From an uncultured Sphingomonadaceae bacterium (GTDB taxonomy: Bacteria > Pseudomonadota > Alphaproteobacteria > Sphingomonadales > Sphingomonadaceae), in contig CANLQI010000002.1 in assembly GCA_947493325.1 (NCBI GenBank), positions 434,001 to 498,000 of the forward strand: a stretch of DNA of 64,000 nt. Reading direction: 5' to 3'. Numbering within the stretch: the first letter of the stretch is position 1; every line of letters starts with the position of its first letter. The notes beneath the pieces were generated by a model. It searched no databases. It saw only the letters and a program-made list of their open reading frames with translations, and was not told the origin of the DNA. The translations under genes were made by a program, and so were the position numbers. Shown here piece by piece: positions 25,155 through 34,789 of this stretch.

Positions 25155-25666
25155 AACGGAACGTCGTCGTCCAGATCGTCACTGAAGCCGCCGCCCGCAC
25201 CGCCAGAACCGCCGCCCTGATTGCCGCCGCCAGTGCTGCCCCAGCCATCATTGCCGCTCTGGGACCCGCCTTGCTGCTGTCCGCCGCCATAACCGCCACC
25301 ACCTTGGCCGCCGCTCGCGCTATCCAGCATGGTCAGCGATCCGCCCATGCCTTGAATCACCACTTCGGTGGAGTAACGGTCATTGCCGGACTGATCCTGC
25401 CACTTGCGGGTTTGCAGCTTACCTTCGATATAGACTTTGCTGCCTTTTTTCAGATAGCGCTCCACGACACCGATCAGGCCGTCGGAGAAAATCGCCACGC
25501 TGTGCCATTCGGTTTTTTCGCGGCGTTCGCCGGTGTTCTTGTCTTTCCAGCTTTCCGATGTGGCGATGCGCAGATTGGCTACTCGGCCGCCATTTTGGAA
25601 TGACCGGATTTCCGGGTCCGCGCCCAGATTGCCGATAAGAATGACTTTATTTACGCTGCCCGCCAT
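25151..25666 (-). CDS. ssb: Single-stranded DNA-binding protein
   Basis: 171 aa from the ATG at 25666 ([20 protein letters not shown]). The OB fold spans residues 1-112 with [20 protein letters not shown] followed by [10 protein letters not shown] and [21 protein letters not shown] Gly/Gln-rich flexible linker ([20 protein letters not shown]) leads to the acidic tip DDLDDDVPF, which recruits replication and repair partners. No separate rpsF/rplI context is present. The gene converges with yceD, their stop codons overlapping. Confidence 0.96.
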   Translation of the reverse strand: MAGSVNKVILIGNLGADPEIRSFQNGGRVANLRIATSESWKDKNTGERREKTEWHSVAIFSDGLIGVVERYLKKGSKVYIEGKLQTRKWQDQSGNDRYSTEVVIQGMGGSLTMLDSASGGQGGGGYGGGQQQGGSQSGNDGWGSTGGGNQGGGSGGAGGGFSDDLDDDVPF

Positions 25667-25782
25667 GATCAAAAACTTTCTATTTAGGTGATGTTTGTAT
25701 GGGGCCTTACCAACCTAGCGCAGGGGCTGTCCAGAAAGTTATCCCCGCCACGTGACTGTGATGCCAAAAACAGGAAATATGG

Positions 25783-26463
25783 CTATCGCGCCGGATAGCG
25801 CAGCCGTCCCAGAAACCGCGTCAGGCTGGGGCGGTTTTCGCTGTTTTTCAGGAACTGGTATTTCACCTTTTCAAACTGCATCACATTGTCGAGGCGGCGA
25901 CTGAGAAATTCTTTTGTTTCGATATGGTCTTCGCTCTCATCGCCCAGGAACACCATCAGCGTACTGCCATAGACACCAGATAATATCGTGCGTTTGGTAT
26001 AATGGTTATAATCGGTCGCGGTATCGCCTGCGAGCCGCCACATCAGGTCGGCGCTGCGCCATGATATCTTGGGCGTGCGTAACCCGTAACGCGGATTGGC
26101 CATAATTGCAGTGGCGCTGCGCAGGGCCTCTTTGGTTTCGGTAACAGCGTCTAGCCGGAACTGCACCAGCGCGCGAATGCGTTCGCGGATTTTCATCTCG
26201 GCCAGTTTTTCCGCCGGGTATTTTTCAATCATCTGCGCATCAATGTCGCTTATCCATGCATCGACCATGTCGATGGCACCGTCCGGAAAGGCGAGCCGCG
26301 CAACATCTGCATCCACGCCGTGCGTTTCGGCTGCGTTTTTCAGCGCTTCTTCGCCCCAGCCATCAAACACGGCTTCTTCGGCAATATGCGGCGCAAGAAA
26401 CGCGCGAATCTCGCCCAGCGTTGGTTCGTCCGGCAAGGCAGTGATGCGTTCAGGTTTGTACAT
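25783..26463 (-). CDS. COQ9 family protein
   Basis: 226 aa from the ATG at 26463 (TTGGAG about 10 bases upstream); the frame is open to 26577, but those residues would overlap the divergent promoter region. COQ9 proteins have a TetR-like fold and bind lipids, presenting ubiquinone precursors to the hydroxylase COQ7. Diagnostic segments are PDEPTLGEIRAFLAPHIAEE, VARLAFPDGAIDMVDAWISD and RALVQFRLDAVTETKEALRS, ending with TDYNHYTKRTILSGVYGSTL and LDNVMQFEKVKYQF. It is divergent from the old yellow enzyme gene. A role in ubiquinone synthesis is inferred from the family and fits the UbiH-type gene 5 kb away. Confidence 0.9.
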   Translation of the reverse strand: MYKPERITALPDEPTLGEIRAFLAPHIAEEAVFDGWGEEALKNAAETHGVDADVARLAFPDGAIDMVDAWISDIDAQMIEKYPAEKLAEMKIRERIRALVQFRLDAVTETKEALRSATAIMANPRYGLRTPKISWRSADLMWRLAGDTATDYNHYTKRTILSGVYGSTLMVFLGDESEDHIETKEFLSRRLDNVMQFEKVKYQFLKNSENRPSLTRFLGRLRYPAR

Positions 26464-26623
26464 TAGGCAGATGCTCCAATCGTGCAGTGAATCCAAAATA
26501 GGCCTTTTATGACTATCTGCAACCAAATCTTGGGCCGCGCACAGCAGGATTATCTTGCACATCAGAGTGGGCGGCATATGTCGGTATCAAACCAAAACCA
26601 AAAAACCGAGTGAGGAAAGACCA

Positions 26624-27724
26624 TTGCCCACATTATTTGATCCCGTGAAAGTCGGCGCGATCGACGCGCCCAACCGCATGTTCATGGCACCGCTGACACG
26701 CTGCCGCGCCACCATGGCGCATGTGCCGACGACGATCATGGGTGAATATTATGCGCAGCGCGCCAGCGCGGGCGTGATTATCAGCGAAGCGACGGGCATT
26801 AGCCAGGAAGGGCTCGGCACCCCATTTGCGCCGGGCATCTGGAATGAGGAGCAGACCGAGGCATGGAAGCCGGTTGTCGAGCAGGTGCACGAAGCGGGCG
26901 GGCGGATTATCTGCCAGCTGTGGCATATGGGCCGGATCGTGCATCCCGATTTTCTGAATGGCGAAAAGCCAGTGTCATCCTCCGCGACAACCGCGCCGGG
27001 CCATGTCCGTACCTATCAGGGCAAAAAGGCATATGAAGAAGCGCGGCCGCTGTGCACCGACGAAATGCCGCGCCTGCTGGATGATTATGCGAATGCTGCG
27101 GAAAATGCGAAAACGGCGGGGTTTGATGGGGTGCAGCTCCATGCGGCCAATGGCTATCTGATCGACCAGTTTATCCGCTCCGGCACGAATCTGCGTGACG
27201 ATGATTATGGCGGCCCGGCCGAGAACCGTATCCGCCTGCTGGGTGAAGTAACGCAGCGGTTGGTTGATACATGGGATTCAGATCATGTCGCGGTCCGCTT
27301 GTCTCCCAATGGCGATTCGCAAGGCGCCGATGACGCCACACCGAATGAGACTTTTACGGCAGCGGCTAAATTGCTGGACAGCATTGGCATCGCGTTTCTT
27401 GAGTTGCGCGAACCGCCCGTGCACGGCACCTATGGCAATACTGACGTGCCGCCGGTGAGCCCGCATATCCGGCCCGCGATCAACACGCCGCTGGTGCTTA
27501 ACAGCGATTATTTCTACGATAATGCAAGCGAAGCCTTGGGCGAAAATCGCGCCGATGCGATCAGTTTCGGGCGCACTTTCATGACCAACCCCGATCTGCC
27601 CGCACGGTTCAAGGCGGGCGCGGAACTCAATCCGATCGACTTTACGCCGACATGGTATAGTCAGGGCGCGGAGGGGTATACCGATTATCCCACGATGGAA
27701 GACGCGAAGGTAGATGTGGGCTGA
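26624..27724 (+). CDS. Old yellow enzyme family alkene reductase (NemA-like)
   Basis: 366 aa. A TTG start at 26624 is preferred: GAGGAAAG lies just upstream and MPTLFDPVKVGAIDAPNRMF is the family N-terminus, whereas the frame from 26555 adds residues with no homology character. The TIM barrel binds FMN: MAPLTRCRA near the start, GRIICQLWHMGRIVHPDFL in the centre, and the substrate-binding HAANGYLIDQFIRSGTNLRD followed by DYGGPAENRIRLLGEV. The C-terminal FMN-phosphate motif is AISFGRTFMTNPDLP. NAD(P)H-dependent reduction of activated C=C bonds, nitrate esters or electrophilic quinones is the known range; the native substrate is unknown. Confidence 0.93.
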   Translation: MPTLFDPVKVGAIDAPNRMFMAPLTRCRATMAHVPTTIMGEYYAQRASAGVIISEATGISQEGLGTPFAPGIWNEEQTEAWKPVVEQVHEAGGRIICQLWHMGRIVHPDFLNGEKPVSSSATTAPGHVRTYQGKKAYEEARPLCTDEMPRLLDDYANAAENAKTAGFDGVQLHAANGYLIDQFIRSGTNLRDDDYGGPAENRIRLLGEVTQRLVDTWDSDHVAVRLSPNGDSQGADDATPNETFTAAAKLLDSIGIAFLELREPPVHGTYGNTDVPPVSPHIRPAINTPLVLNSDYFYDNASEALGENRADAISFGRTFMTNPDLPARFKAGAELNPIDFTPTWYSQGAEGYTDYPTMEDAKVDVG

Positions 27725-27736
27725 TATGCTGTCCGT

Positions 27737-27806
27737 ATTCCTGCGAAAGCAGGAATCCAGAGCGGCGCTGTGCTATGCAGCCTTGGGCTCCTGCTTTCGC
27801 AGGAGC
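27737..27806. repeat. Twin hairpin repeat between OYE and hydroxylase genes
   Basis: ATTCCTGC-GAAA-GCAGGAAT (27737-27756) and GCTCCTGC-TTTC-GCAGGAGC (27787-27806) are two perfect 8-bp hairpins with tetraloops. The two copies are also inverted relative to each other. Related 'TTTCGCAGG' hairpins occur in many sphingomonad intergenic regions. Lack of a T-tract argues against a strong intrinsic terminator, though readthrough into the hydroxylase gene may be limited. Confidence 0.65.
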
Positions 27807-27827
27807 ACGGCGGAGGATAATATATAG

Positions 27828-28628
27828 ATGATCTTTGCCCAAAACAGTTTGGCAATCGGCCTGATACTGGTGGCAATATTCCTGTCGCTGGCCATTGCCG
27901 AGCGGATCTGGGCAAAACGGCATCTGACACAAAATCGTTGGGCGCGCTGGCGCACTCACGCAGGATTTGTGGCGGTCAATATGCCGCTGGAAAAACTGGT
28001 GCAGTTTGGCGCTCTCACCGCTCTTTACGCGCTGGTCAGCCATTATGCCGATGGCCGGTTCGGCCTGTTGCAATGGGCAGACTGGCCGGTCTGGCTGCAA
28101 TGGATGATTGCGATATTGGCGCTCGATTTCGCGGTCTGGGTACAGCATGTCGCTACGCATAAAATCCCGCTGCTCTGGCGGCTGCACAGGGTGCACCATG
28201 CGGACCGCGATTTTGATGTGACGACGGCGCTGCGCTTCCACCCGGTCGAAATCGCCTTGTCGATGGTGTATAAAATGACGGTGGCGGTTCTGCTCGGTGT
28301 GCCACTGGGCGCGCTGATCCTGTTTGAGCTGCTGCTGTCACTCTTTCCGTTGTTCAATCATGCCAATCTGGCCTTGCCCGGATGGCTGGACCGGGCGCTG
28401 CGCTGGATTGTCGTGACGCCCGATATGCACCGCGTGCATCACAGCACTGTGCCGCGCGAAACAAATAGCAATTTCGGTTTTTGTTTTTCCTTCTGGGACC
28501 GGATATTCGGTCAGTATCGCGCAGAGCCGGAGGCGGGACAGCAGAGCATGACGGTCGGGCTATCTGAATATCAAACCGATGCACCGACTGGTTTTACATG
28601 GAGCATGCTGCTGCCTTTTCGGCGTTGA
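27828..28628 (+). CDS. Sterol desaturase / fatty acid hydroxylase superfamily protein
   Basis: 266 aa integral membrane di-iron enzyme. Helices are predicted at about residues 6-26 (LAIGLILVAIFLSLAIAERI), 40-65 and 84-105. The iron-binding histidine boxes are readable as HVATH (residues near 108), HRVHHAD (near 122) and HRVHHST (near 205), following the HX3H, HX2HH, HX2HH pattern. A further pair, NHANLALP, lies between them. Family members hydroxylate or desaturate sterols, fatty acids or carotenoids; which one applies here is open. It starts about 100 bp after the OYE gene with a hairpin repeat between. Confidence 0.88.
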   Translation: MIFAQNSLAIGLILVAIFLSLAIAERIWAKRHLTQNRWARWRTHAGFVAVNMPLEKLVQFGALTALYALVSHYADGRFGLLQWADWPVWLQWMIAILALDFAVWVQHVATHKIPLLWRLHRVHHADRDFDVTTALRFHPVEIALSMVYKMTVAVLLGVPLGALILFELLLSLFPLFNHANLALPGWLDRALRWIVVTPDMHRVHHSTVPRETNSNFGFCFSFWDRIFGQYRAEPEAGQQSMTVGLSEYQTDAPTGFTWSMLLPFRR

Positions 28629-28921
28629 AATAACCTGCATGCAATGCCGCACTGCACAATAATGCTTGCTATTTTTGTGCGCAGCCCCCATCTGCACCTT
28701 TACCAACGCGGGTGGCGAGCGGATACACCGCCGCAGTATCGGCAGCGTGAGCGTCTTGAGGCAGGGTTAAATCCTGCCGACAGGTCCGGCCGATCGAACA
28801 TCTTCGCGCCAGCTTTTCAAAGCTGAAACCTCCCTATTCACGCGGGTCGTTTCGTAAAACGAAACCCGCAATACGTCCGTCATTCTGACAGGACGATTGC
28901 CTTGCATTATGAGAATTATAC
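28629..28921 (+). other. 293-bp intergenic region, structured leader of the RNA helicase
   Basis: No credible gene. The right half can fold: GCAGG-GTTAAAT-CCTGC (about 28762-28778) and a larger imperfect hairpin, GCGGGT-C-GTTTCG / CGAAAC-CCGC (about 28842-28869, two-base bulge). A promoter-like pair CTGACA (28885-28890) and TATGAG (28908-28913) with 17-bp spacing would start transcription almost at the ATG. The RBS ahead of the helicase is weak. RNA helicase genes of this group are often cold-induced and autoregulated through long 5' leaders, so this region may hold such a control element. That is inference. Confidence 0.35.
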
Positions 28922-30301
28922 ATGAGTTACTTTAACGAGCTTGGCCTGGCCGAGCCTATCCTTCGCGCCCTGAAATCCAAGGGCTATGACACGCCAACAC
29001 CAATCCAACGCGATGCCATTCCTGCGCTGCTGAAAGGCCGCGACCTGTGCGGTATCGCGCAAACCGGCACGGGCAAGACCGCCGCGTTTTCGCTGCCTTC
29101 GCTGCATCATCTTGCAAACGGTGAAGGTCGCCCACCACGCTTTCACAGCTGCCGCATGCTTGTATTGTCGCCGACGCGCGAACTGGCGGCACAGATCGCC
29201 GACAATATGCGCAGCTACGCCCGCTTTCTGGGCCTGAGCGTCGATTGCGTCTTCGGCGGCGTGCCCATTAACCGCCAGATCAAGAAAATCGGCAATGGCA
29301 CCGATGTGCTGGTCGCCACGCCGGGCCGCCTGCTCGACCTGATCCAGCAGGGGATTATCCACTTGCGCGGGGTTGAGATTTTCGTGCTCGACGAAGCTGA
29401 CCAGATGATGGACCTGGGCTTTATCAACGACCTGAAACGCGTCGACAAACTGCTGCCGAAAAAGCGGCAGAGCCTGTTTTTTTCCGCGACCATGCCCAAA
29501 TCCATTGCCGAGCTGGGCAACCGTTTTCTCGACAATCCGGTGCGCGTTGAAGTCGCCCCGCAATCGACGACAGCCGAACGCGTCAAACAATATATGACCT
29601 TTATCAACCAGAAGGAAAAACAGGCGCTGCTCACGCTCAAACTGCAGAGCGAGGATATTGAGCGCGCGCTGGTATTTACCCGCACCAAGCACGGAGCGGA
29701 CCGTGTTGTCCGGCACCTGCAGGGCGCGGACCTTCCTGCAGCCGCGATTCACGGCAATAAAAGCCAGAACCAGCGTACGACTGCCTTACAGGGTTTTCGT
29801 GATGGCAAGATCAAGATACTTGTTGCCACCGATATCGCGGCGCGCGGTATCGATGTGTCGGGGGTCAGCCATGTGTTCAATTTTGAAATTCCCAACGTGG
29901 CCGAACAATATGTGCACCGCATTGGCCGCACCGCGCGTGCGGGTGCGGATGGCATCGCGATCAGCTTTGTCGCGCCGGATGAAAAGCCTTATATCCGCGA
30001 CATTGAACGGTTAACGGGCGAACGTATCGAAAAAGTCGGCCTGCCCGAAAATTTCACGGCACTGGCAGATGCTTTGCCCAAACCAGTGCGCACCCCGCCA
30101 CGCGGCCATGGCCGGGGCGGACCCGGACGCGGCAATCAAGGCGGACGCGGCAAATCTGGTGGTGGACGTGGCCGGGGCGGAGGAAAGCCGCACGGCGAAC
30201 GCAGCGAAGGCGGCAATAGCGGCGGCCCGAAAAAGCCGCAATGGCGTAACCGCAGAAAAGGCGGTGTGGGTGCGCATAAGGGACGGGTGAAGCCTGCCTA
30301 A
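28922..30301 (+). CDS. rhlE: DEAD-box RNA helicase (RhlE type)
   Basis: 459 aa ATP-dependent RNA helicase. Motifs are in order: Q motif TPTPIQRDAIP (residues ~19-29), motif I AQTGTGKT, Ia PTRELAAQ, Ib TPGRLLD, II DEAD in VLDEADQMMD, III SAT, IV LVFTRTKHGAD, V ATDIAARGIDV and VI HRIGRTARAG. The C-terminal 80 residues are a disordered Gly/Arg/Lys-rich tail (GHGRGGPGRGNQGGRGKSGG) for RNA binding. Likely roles are ribosome assembly and mRNA turnover at low temperature. It has a long upstream leader with possible hairpins, suggesting post-transcriptional control. Confidence 0.93.
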   Translation: MSYFNELGLAEPILRALKSKGYDTPTPIQRDAIPALLKGRDLCGIAQTGTGKTAAFSLPSLHHLANGEGRPPRFHSCRMLVLSPTRELAAQIADNMRSYARFLGLSVDCVFGGVPINRQIKKIGNGTDVLVATPGRLLDLIQQGIIHLRGVEIFVLDEADQMMDLGFINDLKRVDKLLPKKRQSLFFSATMPKSIAELGNRFLDNPVRVEVAPQSTTAERVKQYMTFINQKEKQALLTLKLQSEDIERALVFTRTKHGADRVVRHLQGADLPAAAIHGNKSQNQRTTALQGFRDGKIKILVATDIAARGIDVSGVSHVFNFEIPNVAEQYVHRIGRTARAGADGIAISFVAPDEKPYIRDIERLTGERIEKVGLPENFTALADALPKPVRTPPRGHGRGGPGRGNQGGRGKSGGGRGRGGGKPHGERSEGGNSGGPKKPQWRNRRKGGVGAHKGRVKPA

Positions 30302-30312
30302 CCCTCAAACCT

Positions 30313-30339
30313 AAAAACCCTCTCCCGATTGGGAGAGGG
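30313..30339 (-). terminator. Intrinsic terminator, minus strand (end of rsmB-rpe-purH direction)
   Basis: CCCTCTCCC-GATT-GGGAGAGGG (30318-30339) is a perfect 9-bp stem with a tetraloop. Read on the minus strand it is followed by TTTTTAG, the layout of a Rho-independent terminator. It stands about 150 bp past the purH stop, at the far edge of the repeat element. Confidence 0.6.
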
Positions 30340-30482
30340 CAGCGAGACTTGTGGCAGCCGTTTGGCTGACACGATTAGTCGCAGTGGGTGAGGGTGTATA
30401 CATCAAACGCCTGGCACCCTCACCAATTTCAGCTAGGCTGACGAGCAGCCAAGCTTCCATATCCTCTCCCTTAAGGGAGAGG
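30318..30482. repeat. Composite palindromic element between rhlE and purH
   Basis: Two outer hairpins (30318-30339; 30463-30482, CCTCTCCC-TTAA-GGGAGAGG) enclose a central inverted repeat GGTGAGGGTG (30387-30396) / CACCCTCACC (30415-30424). The outer hairpins are near-copies of one another. Each has a T-run on its outward side, so the element can end transcription arriving from both convergent genes. No coding frame is present. Confidence 0.65.
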
Positions 30483-30487
30483 TTTTA
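30463..30487 (+). terminator. Intrinsic terminator, plus strand (downstream of rhlE)
   Basis: The 8-bp stem CCTCTCCC-TTAA-GGGAGAGG (30463-30482) is followed directly by TTTTAA on the plus strand. It would stop transcripts coming from rhlE before they run antisense into purH. Confidence 0.55.
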
Positions 30488-30491
30488 ACGG

Positions 30492-32081
30492 CTAATGCCT
30501 GAAATGCCGCATGCCGGTGAAGACCATCGCTAGCCCTGCTTCATCAGCGGCGGCGATGACTTCGTCGTCGCGGATCGAGCCGCCCGGCTGGATGACGGCG
30601 GTTGCACCCGCTTCGGCGGCGGAGAGCAGGCCGTCGGCGAACGGGAAGAACGCGTCTGACGCCACGGCGGAACCTTTGGTGCGCGGCGTATCCCAGCCAT
30701 AGGTTTCGGCGGCTTCCTGCGCTTTAGCAGCGGCAATGCGCGCGCTGTCGCGGCGGTTCATCTGGCCCGCGCCAATGCCCGCCGTCACGCCGTCCTTCAC
30801 ATAGACAATCGCGTTTGATTTGACATGTTTTGCCACTGTCCATGCGGTCATACAGTCTTTCAGCTCCTGCTTGCTTGGCGCGCGTTTGGTGACGATTTTC
30901 AGCTCAGCTTCGCTGATCTGGCCATTATCGCGGCTCTGCACCAGCCAGCCGCCGGCGATGGTCTTCATCATCAAGCCCCCCCGCGCCGGATCGGAAAATT
31001 CACCGGTGAGCAGCAGGCGCAGATTTTTCTTTTTCGCGAAAATCGCCTTGGCCACGTCATCCGCGCCCGGCGCAGCGACGACTTCGGTAAAAATCTCGGT
31101 AATCGCGGCGGCAGTCGCACCGTCCAATGGCCGGTTGCAAGCCACGATCCCGCCAAAGGCTGATACGCTGTCGCATTTCAGCGCGGCTTCATACGCCTCC
31201 AGCAAAGTGTCACCGCTGGCCACGCCGCAGGGATTGGCGTGCTTGACAATCACCACTGTGGGCGGGCCACCTGCAAATTCGCTGACCAGTTCGAGCGCGG
31301 CATCGGCATCGTTGTAATTGTTGTAGCTCAGCGCCTTGCCCTGCAGCTGCTCCGCCTGTGCAATGCCGCGCGCATGCGGGCCAACAGGCAGGTAGAGCGC
31401 GGCTTTCTGATGCGGGTTTTCGCCGTAGCGCAGCTCTGCACCACGCTGTATCGTGACCGGCAGCGTATCGGGGAACATCTGCCCCTGGTCGCCAAAGGCG
31501 AACCACTGCGCAATCATGCTGTCATAGGCGGCAGTGGCGGCAAAGGCTTTCGCCGCCATGCGCTTGCGAAACTCCAAAGAGGTGCCGCCAGCTTTGTTTT
31601 CCAGCTCAGTTGTAAGTTCCGCATAATCGGACGGATCAGTCACGATAGTCACATATTCATGGTTCTTGGCCGATGAACGCACCATCGACGGCCCGCCAAT
31701 ATCGATATTCTCGATCACTTCGGGCCGGTCCGCGCCCTTGGCCACGGTTTCGGCAAAGGGATAGAGATTGACCACCACCAGGTCGATGCCGCCTATTGCA
31801 TGTTTCTCCATCGCGGCTGCATGCTCGGCATTGTCACGCACCGCGAGCAGCCCGCCATGCACTTTGGGGTGCAGCGTCTTGACGCGCCCATCCATCATTT
31901 CTGGAAAACCAGTCAGTTCGGATATGTCGCGCACGGTCAGCCCCGCATCGCGCAGCGCCTTGGCCGTACCGCCGGTGGAAACCAGCTCCACACCCATGCC
32001 CGCAAGCGTTTTGCCAAGCTCTGCCAGCCCGCTCTTATCCGAAACCGATAGAAGCGCGCGACTGATTTTCATGTCTGTCAC
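30492..32081 (-). CDS. purH: Bifunctional AICAR formyltransferase / IMP cyclohydrolase
   Basis: 529 aa, standard length. It performs the last two steps of IMP synthesis. The N-terminal MGS-like cyclohydrolase domain (residues ~8-150: [63 protein letters not shown]) precedes the formyltransferase domain with the catalytic Lys-His in [10 protein letters not shown] and later [20 protein letters not shown] and [11 protein letters not shown]. It lies 6 bp after the heparinase-like gene, so rpe, heparinase-like and purH form one operon. The rpe-to-purH order recurs in sphingomonads. Confidence 0.97.
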   Translation of the reverse strand: MTDMKISRALLSVSDKSGLAELGKTLAGMGVELVSTGGTAKALRDAGLTVRDISELTGFPEMMDGRVKTLHPKVHGGLLAVRDNAEHAAAMEKHAIGGIDLVVVNLYPFAETVAKGADRPEVIENIDIGGPSMVRSSAKNHEYVTIVTDPSDYAELTTELENKAGGTSLEFRKRMAAKAFAATAAYDSMIAQWFAFGDQGQMFPDTLPVTIQRGAELRYGENPHQKAALYLPVGPHARGIAQAEQLQGKALSYNNYNDADAALELVSEFAGGPPTVVIVKHANPCGVASGDTLLEAYEAALKCDSVSAFGGIVACNRPLDGATAAAITEIFTEVVAAPGADDVAKAIFAKKKNLRLLLTGEFSDPARGGLMMKTIAGGWLVQSRDNGQISEAELKIVTKRAPSKQELKDCMTAWTVAKHVKSNAIVYVKDGVTAGIGAGQMNRRDSARIAAAKAQEAAETYGWDTPRTKGSAVASDAFFPFADGLLSAAEAGATAVIQPGGSIRDDEVIAAADEAGLAMVFTGMRHFRH

Positions 32082-32087
32082 TGAAAC

Positions 32088-33965
32088 CTACCCCATTTTC
32101 TTGATGGCCCAGGCATAGCTGCCGCCATCCTGTGCCACTGTCCCTGCCATGATGACCTGCTGCGTAGGATGGGGCCGGCCGCGCCCGTCAATCCAGATGC
32201 TGTCGTCAATTTCCAGCATGTGCGCAGGCGCGCGTAGCTGCCACAGGCTGCCGTCGGCAATCCGCATCAATGCGCCATGCCCGTCACTCGTTACATGCGC
32301 TTCGACGCCCAGCCCCAGATGGAATCTTATGGCATAGTCCATATCGCCAACTTCCTGCGGACTGCCTGATTTGCCGCCACGCGCCTTGACCGCGCCGGGC
32401 AATAATATGTCTTCGCCGCGTATTTCGTTGCCGTCACTGCGGATCAGCATGGTGCGCCGATGGACCAGACCATAATGTTCGCTGTAACCATCATGGCTCA
32501 TTTCCAGCCGGGTGGCATTTTCAACTTCGCGGCGGTCGAACGCGACTTCATTGACGCCGCGGCCCAGTTTGCCCTGATCCAATATGGCCGTGCTGTTATG
32601 GTCATCCAGACATAATGTGCTGTGCGCAGCAGTGGCGCGCAGTCCTGTGCACAGACCCGCAGGCACCAAAGCGCCCGCCATCGCTGCGCCGCCGCAATTG
32701 ACGATGATCCGGTGGCTCCCGTGCGACATTTCAAACGCCAGCGTGGAAGCACAGCCGGTTGCGGAATGGCGTGCGAGTGGCGGGATGCCGGCATCGACCA
32801 GCGTGACGGATTTCCCGGCGGCTATGCGCTGATACCCCCAGTTGCGCGCATCGCGCAGGGGCCGCGTACGCACGCCGCTGGCTTCGATAATTTGCGCGAC
32901 CTGGTCGGCGGCAAGGCCGGGCGCGCCCTGCCAGCTGCCCAGGCTGCCATCCTGATGCGTTATGCCCTGTAATGCCGGAACCGCTTTGGCCAGCGCCTCT
33001 TGCAGCGGGCCATATACCGGCGTTTTGACGGCATTATAGACCGATTGCAGCATGGTCAGCACCGTGATCGCTTCGATTTGCACCATGGGCGAACGGGACA
33101 CCACGCCGCCATCGGCTTCGAACAGTTTTGACAGCGCGCGTTTCAGTCCGGCCTCACCAAATATCTGCCGCGGCTTGCCATCGGGAATGACGAGCGAGGC
33201 CGCAACCACACCGCACCATGCGATCAGGCGCGGCAGGCCTTCGTCGGCCTTGTCCGCACTATGGTCGAGGTGGCGGGCCGTGCGGGCCATGTTGCGCAGT
33301 ACGCGCGAACGATAGATAAGATCACGGCTCGACAGGATAAGCGGGGAATGCGCAGCCCAGAACAATATGCGCGCGCCCGCATATTCGGGCCGCCATGCCG
33401 GGTCACTCACTTTTTCGGCATGCGCGTCGAGCCAGCGCTCCATCAGTTTTTCGGCGATTGGTGCGCCATCTTCGCGCGGCGCAGCGGCAGCCAGATCACG
33501 CAGCCAGCGAAAGCCGTGAATATATTCCACAAACAGTGGCGGTAATTTCAGATCGGCAAAATCTATGCCCGATAGCGGCTGTTTCATACCGTTATGCAGG
33601 AAATGTCCGGCGCGGATAGCCATGCCGCGCGTCTTGTTACCGGTTAGCGGGTCTTCAGGCTTGGCCAGCAGTCGCAGCGGCGAGCGGCCCTTCAGGCGAA
33701 CCCGGTGCAGCGGCGTGCGCCATGTCAGCCGGTGGAAATAATGCAGCGCCTTTTCCGCGAGCGATGTGCCGGGATGATTATTGTCGCGGATCATTAATCC
33801 GGGCTTTGCACTATTGCCGTTGCTATCCGGCACGCCCGCGCCATCCGCTGCGGTTGCGGCTATCGAAAGACTGGCGCCTTGCTTTGGCGCATGCCGTGTC
33901 TCTTTATTTCCGCCGGATGGTTCATCCGGTTTTGGCGTAAACATATCGGATGATAAATCGGTCAT
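32088..33965 (-). CDS. Heparinase II/III family protein
   Basis: 625 aa. The N-terminal ~85 residues are low-complexity and polar. An alpha/alpha toroid follows ([75 protein letters not shown]). The C-terminal heparinase II/III beta-sandwich (residues ~400-620) has [26 protein letters not shown]-like [13 protein letters not shown], and [20 protein letters not shown] with [20 protein letters not shown]. Members are polysaccharide lyases, but housekeeping copies like this, fixed between rpe and purH in sphingomonads, have no proven substrate. No signal peptide is seen. It overlaps rpe by 4 bp. Confidence 0.88.
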   Translation of the reverse strand: MTDLSSDMFTPKPDEPSGGNKETRHAPKQGASLSIAATAADGAGVPDSNGNSAKPGLMIRDNNHPGTSLAEKALHYFHRLTWRTPLHRVRLKGRSPLRLLAKPEDPLTGNKTRGMAIRAGHFLHNGMKQPLSGIDFADLKLPPLFVEYIHGFRWLRDLAAAAPREDGAPIAEKLMERWLDAHAEKVSDPAWRPEYAGARILFWAAHSPLILSSRDLIYRSRVLRNMARTARHLDHSADKADEGLPRLIAWCGVVAASLVIPDGKPRQIFGEAGLKRALSKLFEADGGVVSRSPMVQIEAITVLTMLQSVYNAVKTPVYGPLQEALAKAVPALQGITHQDGSLGSWQGAPGLAADQVAQIIEASGVRTRPLRDARNWGYQRIAAGKSVTLVDAGIPPLARHSATGCASTLAFEMSHGSHRIIVNCGGAAMAGALVPAGLCTGLRATAAHSTLCLDDHNSTAILDQGKLGRGVNEVAFDRREVENATRLEMSHDGYSEHYGLVHRRTMLIRSDGNEIRGEDILLPGAVKARGGKSGSPQEVGDMDYAIRFHLGLGVEAHVTSDGHGALMRIADGSLWQLRAPAHMLEIDDSIWIDGRGRPHPTQQVIMAGTVAQDGGSYAWAIKKMG

Positions 33966-34624
33966 AGGCCTTTGAGCGCCTTTATATTTTCGGCATATTT
34001 GCCGGGTCCGCCGCGAAATGTGGCTGTCCCTGCGACCAGCACATCCGCGCCTGCGCCAATTGCTAGCGGGGCGGTTTGGGCATCGACGCCGCCATCGACT
34101 TCCAGATGGATATCGCGGCCCGTATCGGTAATCTTGCGCCGGATCGCTTCTATCTTGCGCAGCTGGCTGTCGATAAAACTCTGTCCGCCAAAACCGGGAT
34201 TGACGCTCATCACCAGCACGAGATCGACATCGTCGATGATATAGTCGAGTGTATTTTCATGGGTCGCGGGGTTGAGCACCACGCCTGCCTTTTTTCCCAG
34301 CGAACGGATATGCTGCAACGTGCGGTGGATATGCGGCCCTGCCTCGGGATGTACGGTGATGATGTCTGCGCCGGCTTCGGCAAATGCGTCCAGATATGTA
34401 TCGACCGGCGAAATCATCAGGTGCACGTCGAACGGCTTGTCCGTGTGCGGTCGCAATGCTTTGACGACTGCCGGGCCGATCGTGATATTGGGCACAAAAT
34501 GTCCGTCCATCACGTCAACATGGATCCAGTCACATCCCGCCGCATCAATCGCGCGGATTTCGTCACCCAATTTTGCGAAATCGGCGGACAATATGGACGG
34601 AGCGATAAGCGGTGCGGTGGCCAT
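33962..34624 (-). CDS. rpe: Ribulose-phosphate 3-epimerase
   Basis: 220 aa from the ATG at 34624 (AGGGATTC upstream); the frame extends to 34660 without an RBS. It interconverts ribulose-5-phosphate and xylulose-5-phosphate in the pentose phosphate pathway. TIM-barrel signatures are [20 protein letters not shown], the metal-binding [54 protein letters not shown] and the phosphate-binding [12 protein letters not shown] ahead of [12 protein letters not shown]. It opens the rpe, heparinase-like, purH operon; ribose-5-phosphate feeds the purine product of the last gene. Confidence 0.97.
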   Translation of the reverse strand: MATAPLIAPSILSADFAKLGDEIRAIDAAGCDWIHVDVMDGHFVPNITIGPAVVKALRPHTDKPFDVHLMISPVDTYLDAFAEAGADIITVHPEAGPHIHRTLQHIRSLGKKAGVVLNPATHENTLDYIIDDVDLVLVMSVNPGFGGQSFIDSQLRKIEAIRRKITDTGRDIHLEVDGGVDAQTAPLAIGAGADVLVAGTATFRGGPGKYAENIKALKGL

Positions 34625-34789
34625 GCATGAATCCCTACCGAATCGAAGGAATCCCGACAAGCGCGTTCGTCCTGCTTTTCCACATGTTTCGCCGCATATT
34701 GCGGTTTGTGGGAAGGTAAAGGCGCTATATATGGGGTTTTCCGATTGTTCGCTCTCGCCCGATTTTATCTGACCGGCTCACGTTCCTTC

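Noticed and set aside
27828-28241. Minus-strand frame (27642-28241) overlapping the hydroxylase start
   Set aside because: It runs antisense through the OYE end and the hydroxylase gene without any domain pattern or RBS.
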